From contig NZ_STGF01000031.1 in assembly GCF_005222705.1 (NCBI RefSeq), forward strand, positions 1 to 64,000: a DNA stretch of 64,000 nt. Reading direction: 5' to 3'. How positions within the stretch are numbered: the stretch's first letter is position 1; each line of letters opens with the position of its first letter. The DNA is from Paenibacillus sp. SY21-1. GTDB taxonomy: Bacteria; Bacillota; Bacilli; Paenibacillales; Paenibacillaceae. The notes below the pieces were generated by a model. It was not told the origin of the DNA. It saw nothing but the letters and a program-made list of their open reading frames with translations, and did not search any database. A program made the position numbers and the translations under genes. Positions 40,502 through 52,992 of the stretch are shown here, one piece after another.

Positions 40502-40927
40502 ATGGCTAAAAAGGTTATTAAAATGGTCAAACTGCAAGTTCCTGCAGGCAAAGCGAACCCAGCGCCGCCAATCGGTCCAGCACTAGGTCAAGCAGGCGTT
40601 AACATCATGGCGTTCTGTAAAGAGTTTAACGCTCGTACTGCGGATCAAGCAGGTTTGATTATTCCGGTTGTCATCACTGTATTTGAAGACCGTTCCTTCA
40701 CATTCGAAACCAAAACTCCTCCGGCTGCAGTATTGCTCCGCGTGGCTGCTGGTATTGAAAAAGGTTCAGGCGAACCGAACAAGAAGAAGGTCGCTACAGT
40801 TAAACGTGACAAAGTCCGTGAAATTGCTGAGCAAAAAATGCCGGATCTTAACGCAGCATCCGTGGAAGCGGCAATGCGTATGGTTGAAGGTACAGCTCGC
40901 AGCATGGGCGTAACGATCGTTGACTAA
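40502..40927 (+). CDS. rplK: 50S ribosomal protein L11
   Basis: A 141-residue L11 with the signature KLQVPAGKANPAPPIGPALG and the C-terminal rRNA-binding domain. It forms the GTPase-associated centre with 23S rRNA. ATG 40502 follows AAGGAGGTG; it leads the L11-L1 pair. Confidence 0.98.
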   Translation: MAKKVIKMVKLQVPAGKANPAPPIGPALGQAGVNIMAFCKEFNARTADQAGLIIPVVITVFEDRSFTFETKTPPAAVLLRVAAGIEKGSGEPNKKKVATVKRDKVREIAEQKMPDLNAASVEAAMRMVEGTARSMGVTIVD

Positions 40928-41037
40928 TGGCGCTTCGTCCTCTGGGGGCGAACGCTTTGCTTGCGGGAACTTGTTCCTGCAGGTGGGAGGATTATCCTGA
41001 AGGGATAACCGTTATAACCACATAGGGAGGATATACA

Positions 41038-41730
41038 ATGGCTAAGCACGGCAAGAAATACCTGGAAGCTGCCAAGCTGATCGACAGCGAAGCAACTTAC
41101 GAGCCTTTGGAAGCAATCGAGCTTGTGAAGAAGGCTGCAACAGCTAAATTCGACGAGTCCGTTGAAGCAGCTGTACGTTTGGGCGTAGACCCGCGTAAAC
41201 AAGACCAAGCTGTTCGTGGCGTAGTTGTACTGCCTCACGGCACTGGTAAAACAAAACGCGTTCTCGTTTTCGCAAAAGGCGAAAAAGTGAAAGAAGCGGA
41301 AGCTGCAGGCGCTGACTTCGTTGGCGACGCAGACATGATCAACAAAATTCAACAAGGCTGGTTCGATTTCGACGTTTGCGTAGCAACGCCGGACATGATG
41401 GCTGAGGTTGGTAAACTTGGACGTATTCTCGGCGGTAAAGGCTTGATGCCTAACCCGAAAGCTGGTACAGTAACATTTGATGTTGCTAAAGCCGTTCAAG
41501 AAATCAAAGCTGGTAAAATCGAGTACCGTCTTGACAAAGCAGGTCAAATCCACGCACCAATCGGCAAGGTATCGTTCGACGCTGAGAAGCTGAACGAAAA
41601 CCTTAAAGCTTTGGTTGACGCGCTGAACCGCGCTAAACCGGCTGCCGCTAAAGGGGTTTACCTGAAAAACATCGCCGTTTCTTCGACAATGGGCCCTGGC
41701 GCTCGCGTTTCGACTTCGTCGTACCGCTAA
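41038..41730 (+). CDS. rplA: 50S ribosomal protein L1
   Basis: A 230-residue L1 of the ribosome stalk. Motifs: RLGVDPRKQDQAVRG and GKLGRILGGKGLMPNPKAG. AGGGAGG lies upstream. The 110-base gap after rplK holds small hairpins but nothing I can assign. Confidence 0.98.
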   Translation: MAKHGKKYLEAAKLIDSEATYEPLEAIELVKKAATAKFDESVEAAVRLGVDPRKQDQAVRGVVVLPHGTGKTKRVLVFAKGEKVKEAEAAGADFVGDADMINKIQQGWFDFDVCVATPDMMAEVGKLGRILGGKGLMPNPKAGTVTFDVAKAVQEIKAGKIEYRLDKAGQIHAPIGKVSFDAEKLNENLKALVDALNRAKPAAAKGVYLKNIAVSSTMGPGARVSTSSYR

Positions 41731-41749
41731 GAGGAACGGAACTTACATT

Positions 41750-41892
41750 CGAATACGCATACCGTAGACAGTAGGTGCCGACAAGGCTTAATTTCCTACC
41801 GAGGTGTTATGATAAAACGTTTGCTAGCCGCATCGATCCTTGGATCGATGCCTGATAACGAAATCATGGCCTTCGCGATCTATGCGAAGGCC
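41750..41892 (+). promoter_or_regulatory. L10 leader of rplJ-rplL
   Basis: A structured leader between rplA and rplJ. It includes a CATCGATCC hairpin and, near its end, GGCCTTCGC (41868-41876) pairing with GCGAAGGCC (41884-41892) followed by TTTCT. In Bacillales this leader binds L10(L12)4 for feedback control. Confidence 0.75.
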
Positions 41893-41962
41893 TTTCTCAT
41901 GCATCGAGGCGTGGAAAGCCCGTCATATAACGGAATGTATACTATTACGGGAGGTGTACAGT

Positions 41963-42466
41963 TTGGCTAACGCAAAAATCATCCAATCGAAACAAGAGGC
42001 GGTTCAAGAAATCGCAGCTAAAATCGCAGGCAGCTCCAGCACTGTTGTTGCTGACTACCGTGGATTGAACGTAGCGCAAGCAACTGAACTTCGGAAACAA
42101 CTTCGCGAAGCGGGTGTTGATTTCCAAGTTTTGAAAAACTCGATCGTTCGTCGTGCTACTGAAGGAACGGAATTTGTCGGCTTGAACGACGTTCTTACTG
42201 GTCCTACAGCAGTTGCATTCAGCAAAGACGATGCGGTTGTTGCTGCAAAAATCTTGAACGATTTCTCTAAGAAAAACGATGCTTTGAAGCTTAAAGGCGG
42301 TATCGTTGAAGGCCGCGTGGTTAGCTCGGAGGAAGTTAAAGCACTTGCAGAACTTCCATCCCGCGAAGGTTTGCTTTCCATGCTCCTCAGCGTATTGCAA
42401 GCTCCTATGCGCAACTTCGCGCTTGCAGTTAAAGCTGTTGGTGAAAAGCAAGAGCAAGAAGCTTAA
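41963..42466 (+). CDS. rplJ: 50S ribosomal protein L10
   Basis: A 167-residue L10, base of the L7/L12 stalk. TTG 41963 gives MANAKIIQSKQEAVQEIAAK, the normal Bacillus start, with GGGAGGTG upstream; upstream in-frame codons belong to the leader. SSTVVADYRGLNVAQATELR is the family motif. Confidence 0.97.
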   Translation: MANAKIIQSKQEAVQEIAAKIAGSSSTVVADYRGLNVAQATELRKQLREAGVDFQVLKNSIVRRATEGTEFVGLNDVLTGPTAVAFSKDDAVVAAKILNDFSKKNDALKLKGGIVEGRVVSSEEVKALAELPSREGLLSMLLSVLQAPMRNFALAVKAVGEKQEQEA

Positions 42467-42557
42467 TCATAAGCGATCATACGCTTATCCGGTCAGGCTA
42501 TTGCAGCCGGCCATCTGATTCAACCCAAAACTAAACCAAAATACCGGAGGTATAACC

Positions 42558-42917
42558 ATGTCTAAAGAGCAAATCTTGGAAGCCATCAAAGTTATGACCG
42601 TTCTTGAACTGAACGACCTTGTTAAAGCAATCGAAGAAGAATTCGGCGTAACTGCTGCAGCTCCAGTAGCTGCTGGCGGCGCAGCTGTAGCTGTTGAAGC
42701 TGAGCAATCCGAATTCGACGTTATCCTGAACAACGCTGGCGCTTCCAAAATCAACGTTATCAAAGTTGTTCGCGAAATCACAGGTCTTGGCCTGAAAGAA
42801 GCTAAGGACCTGGTTGACAGCGCTCCTAAAGCAATCAAAGAAAAAGTGGCTAAAGAAGAAGCTGAAGCAGTTGCAGCTAAACTTACTGAAGCTGGCGCTT
42901 CTGTTGAAGTTAAGTAA
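42558..42917 (+). CDS. rplL: 50S ribosomal protein L7/L12
   Basis: A 119-residue acidic stalk protein: N-terminal dimer helix, Ala-rich hinge (AAAPVAAGGAAVAVEAEQ) and the C-terminal domain that recruits elongation factors (KINVIKVVREITGLGLKEAK). CCGGAGG precedes the ATG. Confidence 0.98.
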   Translation: MSKEQILEAIKVMTVLELNDLVKAIEEEFGVTAAAPVAAGGAAVAVEAEQSEFDVILNNAGASKINVIKVVREITGLGLKEAKDLVDSAPKAIKEKVAKEEAEAVAAKLTEAGASVEVK

Positions 42918-42966
42918 TAGCCCTACAAACGCATACAGCTAGCTTTGCCAATGGTGAAGCGGCTGA

Positions 42967-42999
42967 CGAGCCCCTTGAGACGTTCCGTTTCAAGGGGTT
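42967..42999 (+). terminator. Hairpin after rplL
   Basis: GAGCCCCTTGA pairs with TTCAAGGGGTTC, without a good T run. It may end part of the rplJL transcripts or protect their 3' end. Confidence 0.45.
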
Positions 43000-43040
43000 C
43001 GTTGCGTGTTATAGCGGAAATTGCAGAAAAGGGGGTACAA

Positions 43041-43643
43041 ATGATGTCGAATCATTATTATTCCAAAAGTCCTGACACCAAGCATGACCGCAAGCAGCAT
43101 ACAGCGGAATTGCGAGGCATGTCGTTTAAATTTATGACGGATTCCGGCGTATTCTCGAAGGCGGGTGTCGATTACGGCAGTCAGGTTCTGATCGATGCGC
43201 TTGAGCTTAACAAGAATGACCGGGTGCTGGATGTGGGCTGCGGCTACGGACCAATCGGATTGACGGCTGCGAGACTTGTTCCTGAAGGCCGAGTTACGAT
43301 GATCGATATTAATGAGCGGGCAGTGGCGCTTGCGCAAGAGAATGCAAAGATTAATGAAATCGGCAATGTGGAAATCTTGCAAAGCGATATTTATGCGGCT
43401 GTTGCCGGTCGCAGCTTTACCGCGATCATAACAAACCCTCCGATTCGAGCGGGGAAAGCGGTTGTGCATCGCATTTTTGAAGAGGGCTATGAGCTGTTGG
43501 AAAGCGGCGGCAGCATGTGGGTCGTCATTCAAAAGAAGCAAGGGGCTCCTTCGGCGGAAGCCAAGCTGGAGTCGCTTTTCGGCGAGGTCGAAGAAGTAAC
43601 GAAGGATAAGGGGTATCGTATTTTTCGAGCTGTGAAGAATTAG
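43041..43643 (+). CDS. Class I SAM methyltransferase, RsmC-like (YbxB)
   Basis: A 200-residue methyltransferase with the SAM-binding motif VLDVGCGYGPIGL and the NPPIR catalytic loop (N-P-P-x), as in rRNA guanine-N2 methyltransferases of the RsmC type. It stands between rplL and rpoB exactly as ybxB does in B. subtilis. GGGGG precedes two adjacent ATGs (43041, 43044); either may be used. The rRNA target is not proven. Confidence 0.9.
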   Translation: MMSNHYYSKSPDTKHDRKQHTAELRGMSFKFMTDSGVFSKAGVDYGSQVLIDALELNKNDRVLDVGCGYGPIGLTAARLVPEGRVTMIDINERAVALAQENAKINEIGNVEILQSDIYAAVAGRSFTAIITNPPIRAGKAVVHRIFEEGYELLESGGSMWVVIQKKQGAPSAEAKLESLFGEVEEVTKDKGYRIFRAVKN

Positions 43644-43660
43644 AGGTTTTAGGAAAATAA

Positions 43661-43689
43661 TTGACTTGACTTTTTGCTTGTGATATTAT
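43661..43689 (+). promoter_or_regulatory. Promoter of rpoB-rpoC
   Basis: TTGACT (43661-43666), 17 bp, TATTAT (43684-43689) with an upstream TG (43681-43682) of the extended type. About 300 bases of leader follow before the rpoB start; in that leader I see no further clear element. Confidence 0.7.
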
Positions 43690-43991
43690 TATTAAATGTC
43701 AGCATTAAATTGGGCTCATTCTCTTTAGTTTACTAAAATGTCAAGCTTAATTTTATTGCGGTTTATGCATAAAATTTAAGCGATTGACGTATAATGTTTA
43801 CGTTTTGGGCAAAATTATTTGATATGAGACAATCGCATTGCTATGGCGATAGTCTAACTGCCGGAACTTGCTCTTTTTTCGAACTATTCGATAAGGGCTT
43901 TTCTTTATTTGAGTATATAGACGGCTGGTCCGACTATAGAGTGCGCAGTAAGTATCGATGCTGTGATACAGACATGAGGGGTGAGGTTAAG

Positions 43992-47540
<3,549 letters not shown>

Positions 47541-47635
47541 AGCACTTGCACCGTTCCGTCAAGGATCTTCATGATTCTTGACGGAATTAAGCTGTTAATA
47601 AGACACAGTCATACATGACGGAGGAGGGTTGCTCC

Positions 47636-50600
47636 TTGTTGGACGTGAACAACTTCGAGTATATGAAAATCGGTCTGGCCTCGCCGGACAAAATTCGCTC
47701 GTGGTCCCGCGGAGAAGTGAAAAAACCGGAGACGATCAACTACAGGACCTTAAAGCCGGAGAAGGAAGGTCTCTTCTGCGAGAAAATTTTCGGACCTACA
47801 AAGGACTGGGAATGCCACTGCGGCAAATATAAGCGTGTTCGTTACAAAGGCGTTGTCTGCGATCGCTGCGGCGTTGAAGTGACACGGGCTAAGGTTCGCC
47901 GCGAACGTATGGGCCATATCGAGCTTGCGGCTCCAGTATCGCACATCTGGTACTTTAAAGGGATTCCAAGCCGTATGGGTCTTGCCCTTGATATGTCCCC
48001 TCGTTCACTTGAGGAGATCATCTACTTTGCATCCTATGTAGTAACGGACCCTGGCGATACGCCGCTTGAGAAAAAGCAGCTGTTGTCCGAGAAGGAATAC
48101 CGCAGCTACCGTGAAAAATACGGCTATGGCTTCCAAGCCGGCATGGGCGCAGAGGCAGTGAAAAAGCTGCTTCAAGATATCGACGTCGACAAAGAGCTGG
48201 AACAGCTGCGCGAGGAATTGCGTACTGCGCAAGGCCAACGTCGCAACCGTGCAATCAAGCGTCTTGAGGTTGTAGAGGCATTCCGCAACTCCGGTAACGA
48301 GCCGGAATGGATGATTCTCGACGTGCTGCCGGTTATCCCGCCTGAGCTCCGCCCTATGGTTCAGCTCGATGGCGGCCGGTTTGCAACCTCCGACTTGAAC
48401 GATTTGTATCGCCGTGTTATCAATCGCAACAATCGTCTAAAGCGTCTGCTGGATCTCGGCGCACCGGACATTATCGTGCAAAATGAGAAGCGTATGCTTC
48501 AAGAGGCGGTTGACGCCTTGATCGATAACGGCCGTCGCGGCCGTCCGGTTACGGGCCCAGGCAATCGTCCGCTTAAATCGCTTAGCCACATGCTTAAGGG
48601 CAAGCAAGGACGTTTCCGTCAGAACTTGCTTGGTAAACGCGTTGACTATTCCGGTCGTTCCGTTATCGTTGTCGGACCTAACCTGAAAATGTTCCAATGC
48701 GGCCTGCCTAAAGAGATGGCGCTTGAGCTGTTCAAGCCTTTCGTTATGAAGGAGCTTGTGAACAAAGGTCAAGCCCACAACATCAAGAGCGCAAAACGTA
48801 AAGTCGAGCGCGTCAGCCCTGAAGTATGGGATGTTCTGGAGGAAGTAATCAAAGAGCATCCGGTTCTTCTAAACCGTGCCCCGACGCTTCACAGACTGGG
48901 CATTCAAGCGTTTGAGCCGATTCTGGTTGAAGGCCGCGCCATCAAGCTTCATCCGCTCGTATGTACAGCCTATAACGCTGACTTCGACGGTGACCAAATG
49001 GCCGTTCACGTTCCGTTGTCCGCTGAAGCGCAAGCCGAAGCGCGTCTGCTGATGCTGGCATCGGGCAACATTCTTAACCCGAAAGACGGCAAGCCGGTCG
49101 TTACGCCTTCACAGGATATGGTGCTTGGCTCCTTCTATCTGACGATGGACAACAAGGAAGCCAAAGGCAGCGGTTCTGTGTTCGGTACGGTCAATGAGGC
49201 TATTTCGGCTTATCAACGCGGCATCGTATCGCTGCACGCGCGGATTATGATCCCTGCACGCGTTCTCAAAAAGAAAAACTTCACCGAAGAGCAACAAAAC
49301 TCGCTGCTCGTTACGACAGTGGGCAAAGTAATCTTCAATGAAATTTTTCCAGAGGATTTCCCTTATATTAATGAGGCGACGAAAGTCAACCTGCTGCAAG
49401 GCACGCCTGACAAATATTTTGTGTACGAAAAAGGCACCGATCTCCATAAATTTATGGATGCAATCGCGACTCCGGGCGCTGTCGGCAAAGACTACCTCGG
49501 TACATTGATTGCAGAGTGCTTCCGTCAGTACCACACGACGCTGACTGCGGTTATTCTTGACCGGATCAAACAGCTTGGTTTCACGTATTCCACAAAGGCT
49601 GGTATCACAATCGGCGTAGCCGACGTTATCATTCCGCAGGAAAAAACGGAAATCATGAAGAAATCCGACGAGAAGGTCGCAACCGTTATGAATCAGTACC
49701 GTCGGGGTCTGATTACGAACGAGGAGCGTTATGACCGGATCATCAGCATCTGGAGCAAATGTAAAGACGAAATTACCGATATTCTCATGAAATCGATGGA
49801 TCGCTACAACAACATCATGTTGATGGTCGACTCCAAAGCGCGTGGTAACAAATCGCAAATCACGCAGCTTGGCGGTATGCGGGGTCTCATGGCGAACCCG
49901 TCCGGCCGGATCATCGAGTTGCCGATCAAATCGAACTTCCGTGAGGGCCTTACGGTACTCGAGTACTTTATCTCCACGCACGGTGCGCGTAAAGGTCTAG
50001 CCGATACGGCGCTTCGTACAGCGGACTCCGGTTACCTGACTCGTCGTCTCGTAGACGTAGCGCAGGACGTTATCGTTCGCGAAGACGATTGCGGCACGGA
50101 TAAAGGCTTCTCGGTCAGCAAGATTCAAGACGGCAAAGAGGTTATCGAGGATCTTTATGACCGTATTGAAGGCCGCTATTCGTTTGAAACGGTTCGTCAT
50201 CCGCAAACTGGCGAAGTTATCGTCAATCGCAACGAGCTAATCGATGCGGGCAAAGCGGATGCGATCGTATCCGCAGGCGTTGAGCGTCTGCAAATTCGTT
50301 CGGTACTCAGCTGCCGCGCTCGTCACGGCGTCTGCAAAATTTGCTACGGCCGCAACCTGGCCACAGGCAAGCACGTAGAAATCGGCGAAGCGGTAGGCAT
50401 TATCGCCGCTCAATCGATCGGTGAGCCGGGCACGCAGCTCACAATGCGTACGTTCCATACCGGCGGCGTAGCCGGCGATGACATCACGCAAGGTTTGCCG
50501 CGTATTCAGGAGCTGTTCGAGGCGCGTAATCCGAAAGGTCAAGCGATTATCTCCGAGCTTGACGGCGTCATCAAAGAAATCCGCGAGGCCAAGGACCGTC

Positions 50601-51259
50601 GTGAAATCGAGGTTCAAGGCGAAGCGGAATCGAAGGTGTACGCTGTTACGTACGGCTCGCGTATTCGCGTTACCGAAGGACAACAAATCGAAGCTGGCGA
50701 CGAGCTGACGGACGGTTCGATCGATCCTAAGGATATGCTGCGTATTAAAGGCATCCGCGGCGTTCAGAACTACATCCTGCAAGAAGTACAGCGCGTATAC
50801 CGGAACCAGGGCGTTGAGATCAATGACAAGCACGTTGAGGTTATGATCAAGCAGATGCTTCGTAAAATCCGGATCGTTGATGCTGGAGGCACGACGCTGC
50901 TCCCTGGCGCATTCGTAGACATTCATGAATATGAAGCGCAAAACCGCGTAGCGATTTTTGCTGGCGAAGAGCCAGCAGTTGCAAAGCCGGTTCTGCTTGG
51001 TATTACGAAAGCGTCGCTTGAGACCGATTCCTTCCTTTCTGCGGCATCGTTCCAGGAAACGACTCGCGTCCTTACCGATGCGGCGATCAAAGGCAAGGTC
51101 GACCAATTGCTTGGCCTTAAAGAGAATGTCATCATCGGTAAGCTGATCCCGGCTGGTACGGGCATGCAGCGCTATCGCAACATTCGTTTCGCAGGCATTG
51201 AAGACGAGGTTGTAGAGCCAGACGGTCTGCTGGAGAATGAGGCTGTCGTTATCGAGTAG
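47636..51259 (+). CDS. rpoC: DNA-directed RNA polymerase subunit beta'
   Basis: A 1207-residue beta' subunit. It carries the N-terminal zinc ligands (CHCGKYKRVRYKGVVCDRCG), the catalytic NADFDGDQMAVH with three Mg-binding Asp, and the trigger loop region. TTG 47636 lies seven bases after GGAGGAGGG and gives MLDVNNFEYMKIG as in Bacillus; ATG 47615 precedes that site and is unlikely. Confidence 0.98.
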   Translation: MLDVNNFEYMKIGLASPDKIRSWSRGEVKKPETINYRTLKPEKEGLFCEKIFGPTKDWECHCGKYKRVRYKGVVCDRCGVEVTRAKVRRERMGHIELAAPVSHIWYFKGIPSRMGLALDMSPRSLEEIIYFASYVVTDPGDTPLEKKQLLSEKEYRSYREKYGYGFQAGMGAEAVKKLLQDIDVDKELEQLREELRTAQGQRRNRAIKRLEVVEAFRNSGNEPEWMILDVLPVIPPELRPMVQLDGGRFATSDLNDLYRRVINRNNRLKRLLDLGAPDIIVQNEKRMLQEAVDALIDNGRRGRPVTGPGNRPLKSLSHMLKGKQGRFRQNLLGKRVDYSGRSVIVVGPNLKMFQCGLPKEMALELFKPFVMKELVNKGQAHNIKSAKRKVERVSPEVWDVLEEVIKEHPVLLNRAPTLHRLGIQAFEPILVEGRAIKLHPLVCTAYNADFDGDQMAVHVPLSAEAQAEARLLMLASGNILNPKDGKPVVTPSQDMVLGSFYLTMDNKEAKGSGSVFGTVNEAISAYQRGIVSLHARIMIPARVLKKKNFTEEQQNSLLVTTVGKVIFNEIFPEDFPYINEATKVNLLQGTPDKYFVYEKGTDLHKFMDAIATPGAVGKDYLGTLIAECFRQYHTTLTAVILDRIKQLGFTYSTKAGITIGVADVIIPQEKTEIMKKSDEKVATVMNQYRRGLITNEERYDRIISIWSKCKDEITDILMKSMDRYNNIMLMVDSKARGNKSQITQLGGMRGLMANPSGRIIELPIKSNFREGLTVLEYFISTHGARKGLADTALRTADSGYLTRRLVDVAQDVIVREDDCGTDKGFSVSKIQDGKEVIEDLYDRIEGRYSFETVRHPQTGEVIVNRNELIDAGKADAIVSAGVERLQIRSVLSCRARHGVCKICYGRNLATGKHVEIGEAVGIIAAQSIGEPGTQLTMRTFHTGGVAGDDITQGLPRIQELFEARNPKGQAIISELDGVIKEIREAKDRREIEVQGEAESKVYAVTYGSRIRVTEGQQIEAGDELTDGSIDPKDMLRIKGIRGVQNYILQEVQRVYRNQGVEINDKHVEVMIKQMLRKIRIVDAGGTTLLPGAFVDIHEYEAQNRVAIFAGEEPAVAKPVLLGITKASLETDSFLSAASFQETTRVLTDAAIKGKVDQLLGLKENVIIGKLIPAGTGMQRYRNIRFAGIEDEVVEPDGLLENEAVVIE

Positions 51260-51285
51260 TTTTGGCATCCGTGAACAAATGAAAG

Positions 51286-51329
51286 AGCAATGCATGGCTT
51301 CCGGCTTGGAGCGGTGGCTGTGCATTGCT
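51286..51329 (+). terminator. Hairpin after rpoC
   Basis: AGCAATGCA (51286-51294) pairs with TGCATTGCT (51321-51329), followed by TTATTTGTTG. It probably ends the rpoBC transcript. Confidence 0.7.
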
Positions 51330-51539
51330 TTATTTGTTGCGAATAGCGATTCAATCGGAGGAGTAAATGTGCTCTGCTGGCCAGAAAACCAAGTCAATCG
51401 GTTTCCTATAGCTTGGCTGAATAACGAAGATTTTGTAAATCACATGGCTGCTCTCTAATTTAATCGTTCAGTATGGTATGATAGGTTAACGTCATTAAAG
51501 GCCTTCCGCGAAACCCGAATCGGGTCATTAAATAGGCGC

Positions 51540-51567
51540 TTGACATTATATCCTCCGCAATGATAAT
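51540..51567 (+). promoter_or_regulatory. Promoter of the rplGB-rpsL-rpsG-fusA-tuf operon
   Basis: TTGACA (51540-51545), 16 bp, GATAAT (51562-51567), just upstream of the L7Ae-like gene. Confidence 0.75.
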
Positions 51568-51624
51568 ATAACGAAGTGTGCCTGAGGTTGTATGATCGCT
51601 TATTTCAGAAATGAAGGTGAGTTC

Positions 51625-51855
51625 ATGCGATTCAAAGCTGGCGCCAAGCAGACAATCAAGATGCTTGAGCAGAATAGAGCGCTTGAGGTCTACATTGCAA
51701 GAGATGCAGATCCGCAGATGAAGGACAATATCGTTCATCTATGCAAGCGGACGGGAGTTCCATATAAATGGATCGATTCGATGATAAGCCTCGGGGAAAC
51801 CTGCGGTATTGATGTCGGTGCCGCAACGGCAGCACTCGTTGACGAAGAAGAATAA
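51625..51855 (+). CDS. L7Ae/L30e-family RNA-binding protein (YbxF-like)
   Basis: A 76-residue protein of the L7Ae/L30e fold that binds kink-turn RNA; the B. subtilis orthologue YbxF sits at the same place before rpsL. Visible are KQTIKMLEQNRALEVYIARDADP and LGETCGIDVGAATAAL. ATG 51625 follows AAGGTGA; ATG 51592, in the same frame, would add 11 residues and cannot be excluded. Confidence 0.9.
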   Translation: MRFKAGAKQTIKMLEQNRALEVYIARDADPQMKDNIVHLCKRTGVPYKWIDSMISLGETCGIDVGAATAALVDEEE

Positions 51856-52008
51856 GGCAATGACCGTTTTTGTTAGTTGATTATGTCTCATGATTGACTG
51901 GCGAAGACATTTTGTTTGTTCTTTTATGAACCGCCTGGATCTGTGGGCTTAACATTGGGTTAAATGTCTACCATTCAAAGACATTCATATAAGGAAGGGG
52001 GTGGCAAC

Positions 52009-52428
52009 ATGCCAACTATCAACCAGCTGGTCCGCAAAGGACGTCAAGCGAAAGTAGTTAAATCGAAATCGCCAGCCTTGCAAAAAGGATTCAACGCTCT
52101 GAAACGTGAAGCTACAAACATCAGCGCTCCTCAAAAACGCGGTGTGTGCACTCGTGTAGGTACTATGACTCCTAAAAAACCGAACTCCGCGCTTCGTAAA
52201 TATGCGCGTGTGCGTCTGACTAACCGTGTAGAGGTTACTGCGTACATTCCAGGTATCGGTCATAACCTGCAAGAGCACAGCGTTGTATTGATCCGTGGCG
52301 GACGGGTAAAAGACCTTCCAGGTGTACGTTACCATATCGTTCGTGGCGCGCTTGATACAGCAGGCGTGAACAACCGTAACCAATCTCGTTCGAAATACGG
52401 TACTAAACGTCCTAAAGTTAAAAAATAA
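52009..52428 (+). CDS. rpsL: 30S ribosomal protein S12
   Basis: A 139-residue S12, part of the decoding centre. The PKKPNSALRKYARVRLTN segment has the usual Lys (streptomycin-sensitive form). ATG 52009 follows AAGGAAGGGGGTG; an in-frame upstream ATG at 51964 lies before this site. Confidence 0.98.
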   Translation: MPTINQLVRKGRQAKVVKSKSPALQKGFNALKREATNISAPQKRGVCTRVGTMTPKKPNSALRKYARVRLTNRVEVTAYIPGIGHNLQEHSVVLIRGGRVKDLPGVRYHIVRGALDTAGVNNRNQSRSKYGTKRPKVKK

Positions 52429-52492
52429 GCCGGCCGGCTCTACGTGAGCGGTTCAGCATGATACAACATTATGAAGAAAGGGGGACTTTCTC

Positions 52493-52963
52493 ATGCCACG
52501 CAAAGGTCCTGTAACGAAACGCGATGTGCTTCCGGATCCGGTTTATAATAGTAAACTGGTTACGCGCCTCATCAACCGTATTATGATCGACGGTAAAAGA
52601 GGAGTTGCACAAACGCTGTTATACGATGCTTTCAAATTGATTCAAGAGCGCTCGGGTAAAGATCCGATGGAGGTTTTTGAAGCAGCTTTGAAAAATATTA
52701 TGCCAGTTCTTGAGGTTAAAGCTCGTCGTGTGGGCGGCGCTAACTATCAAGTGCCTATCGAAGTTAAACCGGAACGCCGTACGGCTCTTGGTCTTCGTTG
52801 GCTCGTAAACTACTCCCGCAACCGCGGTGAGAAAACAATGGAAGAGCGTCTAGCGGCTGAAATCCTTGATGCTTCCAATAACACTGGCGCATCGGTTAAG
52901 AAACGCGAAGATACGCACAAAATGGCTGAAGCAAACAAAGCGTTTGCTCATTACCGCTGGTAG
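52493..52963 (+). CDS. rpsG: 30S ribosomal protein S7
   Basis: A 156-residue S7 that nucleates the 30S head. MPRKGPVTKRDVLPDPVYNS start and RRVGGANYQVPIEV are typical. AAAGGGGG precedes the ATG; it is between rpsL and fusA. Confidence 0.98.
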   Translation: MPRKGPVTKRDVLPDPVYNSKLVTRLINRIMIDGKRGVAQTLLYDAFKLIQERSGKDPMEVFEAALKNIMPVLEVKARRVGGANYQVPIEVKPERRTALGLRWLVNYSRNRGEKTMEERLAAEILDASNNTGASVKKREDTHKMAEANKAFAHYRW

Positions 52964-52992
52964 TAGTTTCACAATCGAAGGGAGACATATCC

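Noticed and set aside
41840..41962. An N-terminal extension of L10 starting upstream
   Set aside because: It runs through the hairpins of the L10 leader; TTG 41963 with GGGAGGTG gives the normal start.
43794..43991. A 66-codon N-terminal extension of RpoB
   Set aside because: The extension has no similarity to RpoB and lacks a ribosome binding site; TTG 43992 lines up with the known Bacillus start.
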